Assembly: GCA_008828725.1 (NCBI GenBank)
Contig: MEHQ01003123.1
Location: 348,251-412,250 of the forward strand
Length of the DNA: 64,000 nt
Origin: Saccharina japonica
Lineage: Eukaryota; Sar; Phaeophyceae; Laminariales; Laminariaceae
Direction of reading: 5' to 3'
Part shown: piece by piece, positions 20,640-31,606 of the stretch
Layout: every line of letters starts with the position of its first letter
How positions within the stretch are numbered: position 1 is the first letter of the stretch
Notes under the pieces: model-generated
Told to the model about the DNA's origin: nothing
The model's database searches: none
Seen by the model: only the letters and a program-made list of their open reading frames with translations
Program-made: the position numbers and the translations under genes

Positions 20640-20978
20640 TTGTTTTCCATCCCATTTATTGTCTTCGCACTTCTGTCCCTCTCCCTCCGTACGTCGTAGT
20701 CGTAACTCAGATCTAGGGTCACAAAGCAGGCTTTTCTCCCTCCTCCCCACTGCGGTTCGTGCCTTGATTTTTACCGCGCCGAGGGTTCAGCATTCCCAAC
20801 GCTCGTCGATTTTCATCGACTTTTGCTAACTCACGCTCTCGCGCTTTCCGCTACGTAGTCGAGTTTTTTTTTGCGAAAAAAAGTCCCTACGAGCGTGCAC
20901 TCGGGGGGGCTCGAACCCACGACCTTGACACTAACAGGGACGAGATTCACCTGTCATCCCACCGGGGACGCCGGCATA
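20640..20978 (-). mobile_element. tRNA-derived SINE (full copy)
   Basis: On the minus strand the head reads CCCCGGTGGGATGACAGGTG and later GTCGTGGGTTCGAGCCCCC, a near-canonical T-arm. The family body follows, through CGGTTCGTGCC and AACTCAGATCTAGGGTC on the plus strand. Confidence 0.65.
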
Positions 20979-21399
20979 TGTATGGTATGTATGAACTTGC
21001 GCTGTCCCTAATTGCAGAACGGCTCGGCGAAATATTTCCTGCAGGTCATTGGTGGCCAGGTTCAATCTTGTACGTCGGTCCAGACCAACCCGATCCCAGG
21101 CCTAATCTTAGCCCTAAGCCTAACCCCAACCCTTTGTTTTGGGAGGATTGAGGTCGGCAGGCGCGGTCGCCCGGCTCCGCAGCGTGTTTTGGTGGCGTTA
21201 TAAAAAAAAAATTGCAACCGAAAGGCCAGCCTCGACCAATCACACCGGTGACCTGTACTCGTAGGTAACAAAAACGATGTTCCGTTCTACATGTAGGACG
21301 AGAGGACGAACCGTGAAGTCGTGGCAAAGTCGTGCTTCACTACGTACACACTCTCCTTTTCGCTTTTTCTCTTCTTTTTTACTCTTGTTCTCTTTCATG
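20979..21399. other. Intergenic; short CCTAA-like patch
   Basis: 21095-21135 has CCTAATCTTAGCCCTAAGCC, telomere-like in composition but only a few degenerate units. No gene. Confidence 0.4.
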
Positions 21400-21612
21400 C
21401 ACCTTGATTGCTAGCAGGGTAGATCTTGTCTGTCGTATATGGCATTGCATTGTCTGCTCTGCTTACTGCACTGCAGCGTAGTATCTCTGTGTCGGAGTTT
21501 TGTGACCACAGAACTGGTACCTCTCTAGGATGAAAAATCGGCACGGACACTGGGTGTGCTGGATGTCGACAGGTAGAAAGGAAGGCTTAACGTGAAGAAC
21601 ACACACCAGGTA
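21400..21612 (+). mobile_element. Dispersed repeat H (best forward copy)
   Basis: CATGCACCTTGATTGCTAGC, ATGGCATTGCATTGTCTGC, TTGTGACCACAGAACTGGTA, GGCACGGACACTGGGTGTGC, GGATGTCGACAGGTAGAAAG, ending GTGAAGAACACACAC. Inverted relative to 17305-17515. Confidence 0.7.
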
Positions 21613-21894
21613 TATATCATACGTAAATCGTTTTACGTAAATCGTTTTGTCCCCGATGGCGATTACACCACCAACGTATCCTCATCCTCACGTCCTCATG
21701 GAGACATGGAGACCACGATCACAATAGCAGTATTGACGTATTGACAGCCAGCCATCTTCTATGGTCGTATAAGCCCTTCCCTTATGTTCCCTATATGTAA
21801 AATATGTACATACTATACGGATGATGTAACATACCAGGTATTGTATTAATAGTACTCGAACACACATAATACCATTTTCTTCTTTTTTTCCTCC

Positions 21895-22080
21895 TCCCAT
21901 TTATTATGTTCGCCCTTATTTTCCCTCTCCATCCTATTAATAGTAGTACCTCAGTACCGGGAACGCATTTATAGATTTATAGTAGCTCTTATCCCCCCCT
22001 CCCCACTACGGTTCGTGCCTGGCATTTTTATTCGCGAGAAGATGGCACCCCTTTCTTCCCTCGTCGACTCGCGTCGAATT
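21895..22080 (-). repeat. SINE body fragment
   Basis: CCCATTTATTATGTTCGCCC, CGGTTCGTGCC, CGCGAGAAGA and CCCTCGTCGACTCGCGTCG as in the full SINEs, with no tRNA-like head. Confidence 0.5.
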
Positions 22081-22128
22081 GCTGCTATGCATGATATATT
22101 AAAAAAAAAAAACAACAACAACAACAAC

Positions 22129-22320
22129 AGCTGTGAGCTCGAGGATTTCGTCGAAACTCATTTTTGCTAGCTGAGTGTAATACTCCGATCGCGCGTACAT
22201 ACGGATTTTATATGTCCTTATGTAGGATGTACATCCCATCCCGTATGAGGGGGACACAATCTGGGGCTGTAGAATTCAGGAAGTGTGTGTCTATTTGTGG
22301 GGGGAGAAATAATTAAAATA
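22129..22320 (-). repeat. Conserved core (copy 2) with a long shared flank
   Basis: The core occupies 22129-22177, after an A-tract and (CAA)n. The following ~140 bp (GATCGCGCGTAC, GGATGTACATCCCATCCCGT, GAGGGGGACACAATCTG, GAATTCAGGAAGTGTGTGTC) reappear inverted at 55890-56003 next to core copy 7. Here the repeated unit is therefore at least 190 bp. Confidence 0.7.
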
Positions 22321-22504
22321 AATTGAAATTAAAATTACACAGTCTGAAATGGACAAAATCTGAAGTCAAAGATTCAACGCGTTACCAGCATCAAGACGCT
22401 TTTTGAAAGTCCTTTAGATATCCTAAGTGACTCCGACAATTTCGAAGGGGTATAGTCAAGTCGTACCCGTATAATATGCGTATACTGCTGTAATCAGGAT
22501 TTGA

Positions 22505-22740
22505 AAACGCACCCCCTGGGACGAATTTCGGAGCCGATTTTCTCCAAAACATAGCTTAGAGGGGCGCGCCATAACGAAAATGGCGGCTGCGGGAATATCA
22601 TACTACACAGCAGTAGTCGAGATATTTCCGAGATATTTCCAAGATACTGCTGTATTTCCACAAACGCGTTGCTCGGCGTTTGCACTCTCCCCACTGCCGA
22701 GGAAAAGTAGCACATTTCGTCCGAGGGGGTGTGTTGTCTC
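22505..22740. mobile_element. MITE, family F (copy 3)
   Basis: CACCCCCTGGGACGAATTTC at the left and CATTTCGTCCGAGGGGGTGT at the right are inverted. A further partial copy of the right half lies at 22775-22862. Confidence 0.6.
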
Positions 22741-23009
22741 ATCATCTTGATTATAAAGTATACCAGGTATGCGTCGCTGGGCGTTTGCACGCTCCTCGTT
22801 GTCGAAAAAATCAGCTTGGAAATTCGGAAAATTCGTTTGAGCAGGAAGGTGTTACCTTGCATGTTTATCTGACACTGCTGGCAACTACTGTATCGTTACA
22901 TACCGGGTGTGTGTTAAACGTTCTCCTGTACTGCACGAGTACGTGTTGGTCGTGCAATCGAAAGGGTCCTCTGCTTACAGCATTAGCATTGCAAGGTATT
23001 AAATAGTAT

Positions 23010-23135
23010 CTCTATGTCGTGGTTTTGTGACCACATAACTTATATAACTCTAGGATGGAGAATTAGCACGAACACTGGGCGTGCCGGGTGTCGACGGGTA
23101 CATAGAAAGAACGGTGGAGAACACACACACACGAA
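23010..23135 (+). mobile_element. Dispersed repeat H (partial copy)
   Basis: TGTCGTGGTTTTGTGACCAC, GATGGAGAATTAGCACG and CGGGTGTCGACGGGTA, ending AGAACACACACACAC. Confidence 0.6.
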
Positions 23136-23227
23136 ACATCGCGGGTCGCGGCCCACCCTGCAGTAAGCCGACGTTACGGCGGTGGTATATTATTTATAGG
23201 ACCAAACAAATCCCACTCATAAGTAGC

Positions 23228-23310
23228 AGAGACTCCCCGGTGGCCTAACAGGTAACCACGAAGCCTGTGAGGGAAGAGGTCCAGGGTTCGAGTCTCGGTA
23301 TGGAATTTTT
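23228..23310 (+). repeat. tRNA-like segment
   Basis: CCCCGGTGGCCTAACAGGTA (A-box-like) and GTCCAGGGTTCGAGTCTCGG (B-box/T-arm). It has the length of a tRNA without a confident anticodon arm. Related to the SINE head at 26260-26345. Confidence 0.45.
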
Positions 23311-23384
23311 CAGGGTCAGGTTCTGTAGGGTACCTACAAAACCATACCCGGGGCATTTACCCGGGAAATACGTTCTTGTGTAAG

Positions 23385-23700
23385 GGTTTTATACCCGTAC
23401 CCGGAACTTCTGTAAGTTCTCGTACGACCTTCATACCCTACAGACGAACTTCTGGTAAGTTCTTACTCTCTGTTTCACAATACCCGGGGTACCGGTACAA
23501 CGTGTTTCGTACCTGCCCGGAACTTCTGTGAGTTCTGTACGCCCGTGCCACAATACCCGGAACTTCTGTGAGATCTGTAAGGGTTTTATACCCTAACCCG
23601 GAACTTCTGTAAGTTCTGTAAGACATCCATACCCGTACCCGGAACTTCTGTAAGTTCTGTGCACCTTGAGGCACAATACCCCGGGTAAGGGTATTCCCTC
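23385..23700. repeat. ACTTCTGTAAGTTCTGTA minisatellite, block 1
   Basis: Units of about 35-50 bp built on CCCGGAACTTCTGT(A/G)AGTTCTGTA separated by short variable pieces. The same array continues at 24300-24960. Confidence 0.85.
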
Positions 23701-23739
23701 CGGCACAATACCCTGTGTGCCGGTACAGATTAGGGTATC

Positions 23740-23905
23740 GTTGAGGATGTCAGGAGACGGTCAGTCGAGGGAAAATGGGCATCGGTTAAGGGTGTGGATT
23801 CGAGTGTTCCACACTAAAACCTAGTATTTTGGCGTCAGTCAAGGAAAAAATGAAAATATTGCCGTCAATCAGGGGTGAAAGTGCCGTCTCCTGACATCTT
23901 TTGAG
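23740..23905. mobile_element. Small TIR element inside the minisatellite
   Basis: GATGTCAGGAGACGG at 23746-23760 and its inverse CCGTCTCCTGACATC near 23884-23898, with CGTCAGTCAAGG/CGTCAATCAGGG repeats between. About 155 bp. Confidence 0.55.
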
Positions 23906-24299
23906 GAGTTGATGTTATACATTCGACGTCATGTCTCATCGAGTGACACACACCAAAAACGAAATTACGAAATTAAATTACATGTACAACCCACCTCGCT
24001 CACAACCACGCACTGAACCGAGCTACACACAGTACGTGGATTTTGATTTGGGGGGTAAATCTATGACCGCGGTTGTCATTCCCATGAAGTTGGAACGTTC
24101 CTTACCGTGAAAATCGTGAAAGACAGCTATAACAGAAATTAGCTACAGTGGTACATGCCTGGTATATACGCGTTAGTACCGGCATAGTGTGTCATGTTTG
24201 AAGTACACCAATCGCAGTGTTTCGAAATGCGTTTTATGTATATTTTTTTAGGAGTACATTTATTTGCAGTTTTTTCGCCCCCTTGAGGTGGGTATTTAC
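23906..24299. other. Spacer between minisatellite blocks
   Basis: Nothing recognised; no repeat of this stretch seen elsewhere in the window. Confidence 0.4.
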
Positions 24300-24960
24300 C
24301 AGGGTATCACCGCAACTTCTGTAATTCTGTACGCCCGTGCCTCAATCGGAACTTCTGTGAGTTCTGTACGCCCGGGCCACAATCGGAACTTCTGTGAGTT
24401 CTGTACGACCGGGCCACAATCGGAGCTTCTGTGAGTTCTGTACGCCCGTTCCACAATAAATACCCGGACTTCTGTAAGTTCTGTACGCCCGTGTCACAAT
24501 ACCCGGAATTTCTGTGAGTTCTGTGCGACCTTCATACCCGTACCCGGAACTTCTGTAAGTTCTGTGCGACCGAGCCACGATACCCGGGGTACCGGTACAA
24601 CCTGTTTATATCTGCCNGGAACTTCTGTGAGTTCTGTACGCCCGTGCCACAATACCCGGAACTTCTGTGAGTTCTGTAAGGGTTTTATACCCTAACCCGG
24701 AACTTCTGTAAGATCTGTACGACCTTCATACCCTACGGAGAACTTCTGTAAGTTCTGTTTTCCCCGTTTCACAATACCCGGGGTACCGGTACAACGTGTT
24801 TGTACCTGCCCGGAACTTCTGTGAGTTCTGTATGCCCGGGCCACAATACCCGGAACTTCTGTGAGTTCTGTAAGGGTTTTATACCCTAACCCGGAACTTC
24901 TGTAAGTTCTGTAAGACACCCATACCCTGACCCTAAATCCACAAACCCTACAGAACCTGA
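24300..24960. repeat. ACTTCTGTAAGTTCTGTA minisatellite, block 2
   Basis: About 16 units of GGAACTTCTGTGAGTTCTGT with linkers such as ACGCCCGTGCCACAATACCC. A higher-order unit of about 250 bp (containing GGGGTACCGGTACAAC and AAGGGTTTTATACCCTAACC) recurs here and in block 1. There is one N at 24617. The ORFs are repeat artefacts. Confidence 0.85.
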
Positions 24961-25479
24961 CCTTCAAAATACCTTACCGAAAAGCCACCACTACGAGCGT
25001 GTACGGTGGTAGCAGTAACTGTTGTGGCGGATATGGCTGTCGAATGTATCGGGCCAAGCGTTTGCATGTCCGGCACGAATCTTGTCTCATGGTCACGACC
25101 ATTATCCTTGTCGTCTGATCTTGCGGCAGACGATATGCGGCGGTAATAGCATGCTACCTGGACATACCTGGCACATAAATGGTATATATCGTATGATATG
25201 ATGGCTTCTCGATGCCCGTCTTCAGTCTCGAACGGAAAAAAGTGAAAACTTGCTGTGCTCGTAGTCTACAGCAAGTACTATGGGCATATAAATATGTATG
25301 TATATACGGCGACGAGCTGCATACTTGTTGCGTGGAATTTTCATCCAATTTTCTGATTCCACGCAAATACACATCATAGCGCAAGAGATGTTGATTGGTT
25401 GAGAACGTTTGACAGTAATGGACGCATGTTCCACGTCGTAGGTACACAAGGCAGAAGGTATAGCTCGTTGTGTGTGGTG
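24961..25479. other. Intergenic, nothing recognised
   Basis: No supported feature. Confidence 0.4.
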
Positions 25480-25700
25480 TGTTGTGTAAATCAAACCGTT
25501 CTTTCGATCTTTCTACCCGTCGACATCCAGCACACCCAGTCACCCAGTGTCCGTGCCAACTCTTCATCCTACTAATTGAGAGATACGAGCATTGTGGTCA
25601 CAAAACCACGACACACAGATGAGAGATACTACAGGTAGGTACATTGGAATGCAGCAAGGAGAATTGACAATGCGATGCCCATATGCCATGTAGTATATAC
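25480..25700 (-). mobile_element. Dispersed repeat H (reverse copy)
   Basis: CTACCCGTCGACATCCAGCA, CAGTGTCCGTGCCAACTCTT, GTGGTCACAAAACCACGACA and CAATGCGATGCCCATATGCC. The CACCCAGT block is duplicated. Confidence 0.6.
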
Positions 25701-26029
25701 ATCACCAACATCAGCACATCAGCAGTACTTACTGTACCTCACCGGCACCTCGTTCGTACCTGGTAGATGTTACAAACAACATATTCATATAATATGATAC
25801 CAGGCATGCATACGAGTAGATGCCACACACAATCCACATTGGACAAGGATCAGAGATGACGAGATAACCGACAGCCGAAATATTTCGATCGTCGTTACGT
25901 ATGATGTCATTGTAGGCTATGATGCATACATGCATACGTGTGTGTTTCTTCCCGTGCCGTAGTATAAAACCACTTCAGGTATAATACAGCTGCCAGGTAC
26001 TCTGTCCCGTATTTGATAACCCCTTAGGT

Positions 26030-26345
26030 TATGTCCATCCCATTCATTCGCACTTCCGTCTTTCTCCCTCATTAGTCGTAACTCAGATCCGGGGTCACAA
26101 AGTAGGCTCGTCTCCCTCCTACCCTACTACGGTTCTTGCCTTGGTTTTTATCGCGAGAAGATTTCAGCACTTTCTTCTTTCTTCCCTCGTCAACTTTCGT
26201 CGAATTTTGCTTACCCATGCTATAATATGCGCTCGTAGTCGGTGTCATTTGAGAATAAAAACCTCCATGGGGAGAATCGAACCCTCGACATCCGGCCCAA
26301 AAGGCTTCGTGGCTACCAGTTAGACCACCTGGGCGACCGGCTTAT
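26030..26345 (-). mobile_element. tRNA-derived SINE (full copy)
   Basis: On the minus strand the head GGTGGTCTAACTGGTAGCCA ... GTCGAGGGTTCGATTCTCC gives a D-arm and a T-arm (GAGGG/CTCCC) close to a real tRNA. The family body follows, with CGGTTCTTGCC and AACTCAGATCCGGGGTC on the plus strand. Confidence 0.68.
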
Positions 26346-27140
26346 GTGTATCATATTATATGTACTGACTGGTACATACCACGGGTACATATTATACGTA
26401 CACGTTTGGATCGCCACGCTCTGCGTCTATCTATCTGAGTATGCAAGTCTGTGTACCTGCTTGTGTTCTTACTCTTTTGTCTTGCGTACTTTCTTGTGTA
26501 TTCGCTCCTATTGCCATGCTTCCCTGCCTTTCCCTTCATTTATTTTTCTTTCTTCTTTCTTCTTTTTTGTCCTTTTTCCCTTGTTCCCTTTTCCTTTTTT
26601 GTCCCTTTTTTCATTTTCCCCTGTTTTTTCCTTCTTCCCTTTTTTCCCTTCTTCTCTTTTTCCTTTTTTCCTTTGTCCTTTGGATTGATTCCACCTTCTC
26701 TTGGTTGAGGTGTCCCACACAGAACTGGTTATGATGTACGAGTATGATATATCGTACTGCTTTGTTGCACTTTGCCTTTTATGTAATATTTTTAGCCGGA
26801 GGTATCATTTCAAAGATCGTCAAAGTACCAGCACCTCGAGTACCAGTCAGTTCAGAATTCGGTGCCCTAGGGACTCGTGAGGACTCAGTCAATTCCGGCT
26901 TTCAGGTCACTAGGGACTCGCGAGGACTCAGTCACTTCAGCTTTCAGTACCCTACGGACTCGCGAGGACTCAGTATTTCAGCTTCCAGTACCCTAAGGAC
27001 TCGCGAGGACTCATTCATTTCCTGTACAATTTACAGTACCTTGGGGGACTCAGTACTTCAAAATGACTGGGACTCGCGAGTCAATGACTGAGTCCCGATG
27101 ACTAGTACCGGTACTCTGACGACATTTTGCACTTGTTTGN
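26300..27140 (+). repeat. Tandem duplication, unit 1
   Basis: Nearly identical to 27357-28197 at a constant offset of 1057 bp. The unit holds the end of the SINE head (AAGGCTTCGTGGCTACCAGT), a ~200-bp pyrimidine tract (26515-26690) and a GGACTCGCGAGGACTCAG array. It ends at an N (27140), so the junction is not certain. The ORFs along it are repeat-derived. Confidence 0.93.
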
Positions 27141-27356
27141 AGCTGCGGCACAGCAGCAGGGCGTCCGCTACAATCAATCGAGGGTACAACAGTAGTAGTA
27201 GCAGTATAGTTCCTGCGGTCGTCCTTTGCCTCTACACCGCGCACACTGCCTAATCTGTTGTGCGAAAGTTGCTCAAAAATAACCGAAACGCCTTGGAAAC
27301 GCCTCAAAATATTTTAATTGACAAAAAGTTACCCCTATCCCCTGGAGGTGAGCCAA
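27141..27356. other. Spacer between duplicated units
   Basis: Contains GTAGTAGTAGCAGTA; no counterpart elsewhere in the window. Confidence 0.4.
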
Positions 27357-28197
27357 AGGCTTCGTGGCTACCAGTCGTAGACCACCTGGGCGACCGGCTT
27401 ATGTGTATCATATTATATGTACTGACTGGTACATACCACGGGTACATATTATACGAACACGTTTGGATCGCCACGCTCTGCGTCTATCTATCTGAGTATG
27501 CAAGTCTGTGTACCTGCTTGTGGTCTTACTCTTTTGTCTTGCGTACTTTCTTGTGTATTCGCTCCTATTGCCATGCTTCCCTGCCTTTCCCTTCATTTCT
27601 TTTTCTTTCTTCTTTCTTCTTTTTTGTCCTTTTTCCCTCGTTCCCTTTTCCTTTTTTGTCCCTTTTTTCATTTTTCCCTGTTTTTTCCTTCTTCCCTTTT
27701 TTCCCTTCTTCTCTTTTTCCTTTTTTCCTTTGTCCTTTGGATTGATTCCACCTTCTCTTGGTTGAGGTGTCCCACACAGAACTGGTTATGATGTACGAGT
27801 ATGATATATCGTACTGCTTTGTTGCACTTTGCCTTTTATGTAATATTTTTAGCCGGAGGTATCATTTCAAAGATCGTCAAAGTACCAGTCCTCCGAGTAC
27901 CAGCCATTTCAGCTTTCGGTAGCTTAGGGACTCGTGAGGACTCAGTCAATTCCGGCTTTCAGGTCACTAGGGACTCGCGAGGACTCAGTCACTTCAGCTT
28001 TCAGTACCCTACGGACTCGCGAGGACTCAGTATTTCAGCTTCCAGTACCCTAAGGACTCGCGAGGACTCATTCATTTCCTGTACAATTTACAGTACCTTG
28101 GGGGACTCAGTACTTCAAAATGACTGGGACTCGCGAGTCAATGACTGAGTCCCGATCACTAGTACCGGTACTCTGACGACATTTTGCACTTGTTTGG
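27357..28197 (+). repeat. Tandem duplication, unit 2
   Basis: Second copy of 26300-27140, with few substitutions (for example GTCCTCCGAGTACCAGCC against GCACCTCGAGTACCAGTC). After it the sequence returns to further GGACTCGCGAGGACTC units. Confidence 0.93.
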
Positions 28198-28254
28198 TAA
28201 AGGGCGACAACGAAATACTCAAAGAGCAAAAAACGTATTTACTTTAGTTTGACC

Positions 28255-28570
28255 CGTTGGCTCGGGACTCGCGAGGACTCAGTCATTTCAGCTTTCGGTA
28301 CCGTAAGGACTCGCGAGGACTCAGCCATTTCATCCTTCGGTATATACCCTAGGGACTCGCGACGACTCAGTCATGTTAGCCTTCGGTACCCGAGGGACCC
28401 GCGCGGACTCAAGTCTTCTCAGCCTTGGTACCCTAGGGACTCACGAGAGCTCAGTCATTTCAGCCTTCGGTACCCTACGTGGACTCAGTACTTCAAAACG
28501 ACTCGGACTGCGTAAATACGTAGCGAGTTAAAATGACTGAGTCCCAATGACTCGGACTCGGACTCGGACG
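28255..28570. repeat. ~45-bp tandem array, GGACTCGCGAGGACTCAG type
   Basis: At least six units of GGTACCCTAGGGACTCGCGA plus GGACTCAGTCATTTCAGCCT, matching those in the two duplicated units upstream. Each unit contains the palindrome CTCGCGAG. Confidence 0.88.
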
Positions 28571-28974
28571 ACCTTTGGTATTCTTCCACTCCAAAGATTT
28601 TGGAGTCTGTCCTGTGTGACCACGGACTATCTTTTTCGCGAGAACAACGTATGGTATGATATGATATGATGTATATATGTACGTTCGTATATACGTACAG
28701 GGCGGGCCAACGGAGAAGCTGGGGCTGTGGGTGTGATCCACACCGGGCATGCCAGCCGTCGTGATGGGTGATGGGTGATGAGTGATGGATGATTACTCGT
28801 AAAGTGCCCGTGATCCGTGCAGCTGACAAATTATGTGATGCCTGTTTAGTACAGCCAAGTACGCGTACGCGACACCAATAATCTATTTCTATTTCGGTTG
28901 AGGCTCGCGGCGTAATGCTTATCGTGACGTCAACGTTGAGCGTAGGCCATTGTATAGGACTTAGAGTGGCGTTC

Positions 28975-29165
28975 CTCGCTGAACGACGATATATGGTATT
29001 GCCTTGTCTACTCGGCTTACTGCGCAACATAATAGTTATTCTCTGTCTCGTAGTTTTGTGATCGACCACAGAGCTTGAATCGCTCGACGTAGGATTGAAG
29101 AATCGGCACGGTGGTGTGCTGGATGCTGGATGTCGACGGGTGGAAAAAGGAAGAACACACACAAA
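28975..29165 (+). mobile_element. Dispersed repeat H (copy)
   Basis: TATGGTATTGCCTTGTCTAC, TTTTGTGATCGACCACAGAG, GAAGAATCGGCACGG and GGATGTCGACGGGTGG, ending GAAGAACACACAC. Confidence 0.6.
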
Positions 29166-30759
29166 TGCTTACGAGTGTGTCATATACATATCATACATAC
29201 CGGTAGCTGAGCCTGAAATTCTAAACTCCAATGTTGCGTATTCATCGTATCATATCATACAAGCAGTATCATACCATGATCATACGTACTCGTATCATAC
29301 GCGTGTTAACCCCTTTTGGACCACAGGTTAGGACTGCACTTTCGATGCGGGAACAAAACACTTGGAATTATAAAAAAAATGTTCGGTTTTGGACACTGCG
29401 GTTCTAAAGGTGGTTGCAGAATATGGTGACAACACGATACGCATGTACGCATACGCATCAAACTTGGGAGGATCGATCAATATTCAATATTCAACCATGG
29501 GAAAGAAAAACGCAAGAATCTGATACTCCACTCTGTCCGTGGTGATATCAGATATATAGAAGCTACCCCGTCACAGCTCCCCCGCCGTGGTGGCTCGGGA
29601 GCGAAGGGTCATCGTACGTTCATGCCACAAAGCACAAAGACTTTTCCCCTCGTGCGCAGTGCTGCAGCGAGCGGCCCGGCCAGGCGGAGGGCTCACACGC
29701 TCACACGCGCTATTTCGAATATACCGGTACGTATCGTACCCACCGCCACGGGGATTTTACGAACGAGTACGAGTACGAGTACGACGTATATAGCTTTCTC
29801 AAAGGCTGCGAGTACGTATATAGCATTCGTACGTACGTAAGATGCGGTAAATAAACAGCTGAAAATTAAAGTCTCTCCATGGAAATAAAAAAAGGAAACA
29901 GGTCTCGAGACTGCAACATCCAGAAAAAAACGCAGGTTCATGGTGAGAGGCAAACGTCCGAATCTGCTGCACGAATGCATGATAGGAGCACGGCATCTAC
30001 CCGGCACCTTTCTGTGTTCGAGGTGGGATCCTCTGTTGGGTACGTGGGTGCGTTCGCATGTCCTAACTGCCTTATGGGTACAGCAGTAATACCTCTCGTA
30101 CCTGGTGTATGTTTCCGATGTTTTGCGGGCTTTCCAAGCAAAGCAGTCCCGCACCCAATAATCGACCTCTCCCGCCAGCCTCCGGCTCAAGCTTGGAAAG
30201 AGCTACAGCTCCAAGACATCCAGCACTGGCGCGACAATGTTAGCAAAGAAGACTTCCGTCGCTAGCAGTGGGTGGTCGGCATACCAGCGGGTTACTGAGG
30301 AGTCGGAGAGCATTCACCGCGACTGCCCAGACAGCAATTTACTTGCACAGCTCAATCCCCTTTTCCCTGTATTGTCGCCTTAATATACTGTGGAACTCCT
30401 TCGTCTGTTCGTTGGGGACAGCCACCAAACCAAAGCTAAGCGAATCTGGGATGGCGAGCAGACGCGGATCTAGTGACGCCGGAGGTGAGAGTCGATGTGT
30501 GGTTCCACATAATGCCTTTGAACATAGTAGAACGGTCGGTATCGAAGGAGAGTCTGAAATGGGTGCATGCCAACTTCTGTAGGGCGATCGACTCACGATG
30601 GAAACATCGAAGTGGAAATGCAAGTCACCCCCAAAGAGGTTGACTTGATCTTATAGTGTCCTTTTATTGACAAGGCAATACGTACTCATCACACCAGACA
30701 CCAGACGATACGAAGTCGTCCTCAAAATACACGCTGCTGTCGCGGATCCTGTGTTCAAA
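29166..30759. other. Intergenic with unassigned open frames
   Basis: Open frames at 29879-30265 (+) and 30339-30623 (-) have plausible composition but no motif I can name, and the two strands compete. 29765-29790 is a GAGTAC run. No supported gene. Confidence 0.35.
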
Positions 30760-30868
30760 GTGCATCTTGGGCAGACGCCCTCCTTCTGCAACTGGCCTTC
30801 CTGCCTTGGTTAGTGCATCTTGGGCAGACACCCTCCTTCTGCAACTGGCCTTCCTGCCTTGATTTGCT
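30760..30868 (+). repeat. 54-bp tandem duplication
   Basis: GTGCATCTTGGGCAGACGCC...CAACTGGCCTTCCTGCCTTG occurs twice head to tail, with one or two differences. Confidence 0.93.
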
Positions 30869-31606
30869 CCACACACCCTCCCTCAATTGTCCTGTGTATA
30901 TATACACTCTCGTTTACGTCGAGGTGGTGTTGGTGTATCTGCCGCTCCAAACTTCAGACAGCACCAGCTGCAGCAGTTTCTCTATGTGAAGGCAACTCGA
31001 ATACTCGTAGCAATATAGGAGTACTCGGATTGATACCGGTATCACACTGCTAGGCTGCTGGGTCCACAGCAGTTGCTTCCCGTGTCCTTCCTGCCCAGCC
31101 GACAGGTGCCGACTTAGCGAACAGCAAGCGACCCATTGTCCACTAGCTTCGTGCGAACTAGATGCCAAGACCCTTTTTGCCTCGAGCATCCCGCCCAGGC
31201 ACTGACGTTCTATGATACAGCAGTACTCGTACAAAGTAGCCTGCAAACCACTGCTGTACCATGGTGTCATACGTACATATCAAATGATACCATCGTAGCT
31301 GTTGCTGCTTCTACAGTAGTGCTGCGGTCGCTGTTGCTGTCGCTATCTCTGACTGCTGCTCCGTGTATCATGAGATCACGAGTCCGTCTGTTTGCTGTTT
31401 GCTGTTTGTGTTGGGGCTCGTCGAGTACAGCAGTACGAAAGCACGATTTGGTCTCGTGCAGAACTCATTCATCATTCATCGTGGTCGAGGCTTCGTTCGG
31501 TGAGGCCGATCCAGACCCAAGCAAGGCATCGTACATTTATGATTTACGTACGCATATGATATTCCAGGTACTGGTATACGAGTAGACTATACGTAGCAGT
31601 AGGCAG
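30869..31606. other. Intergenic, nothing recognised
   Basis: CTG/CAG-rich patches at 31300-31370; no domain. Confidence 0.4.

Noticed and set aside
20900..20978. Functional tRNA gene
   Set aside because: A- and B-boxes are present, but the anticodon arm and acceptor stem do not pair properly and it continues into a SINE body. The same applies at 6555, 16240, 23228, 26260 and 38440.
21095..21135. Interstitial telomere (CCTAA)n
   Set aside because: Only a few irregular units.
28485..29162. 225-aa minus-strand ORF
   Set aside because: Runs through repeat H and a GGACTC array; no motif.
29879..30623. Possible protein-coding genes on both strands at 30 kb
   Set aside because: Competing frames, no recognisable family and no splice support; kept only as unassigned intergenic DNA.
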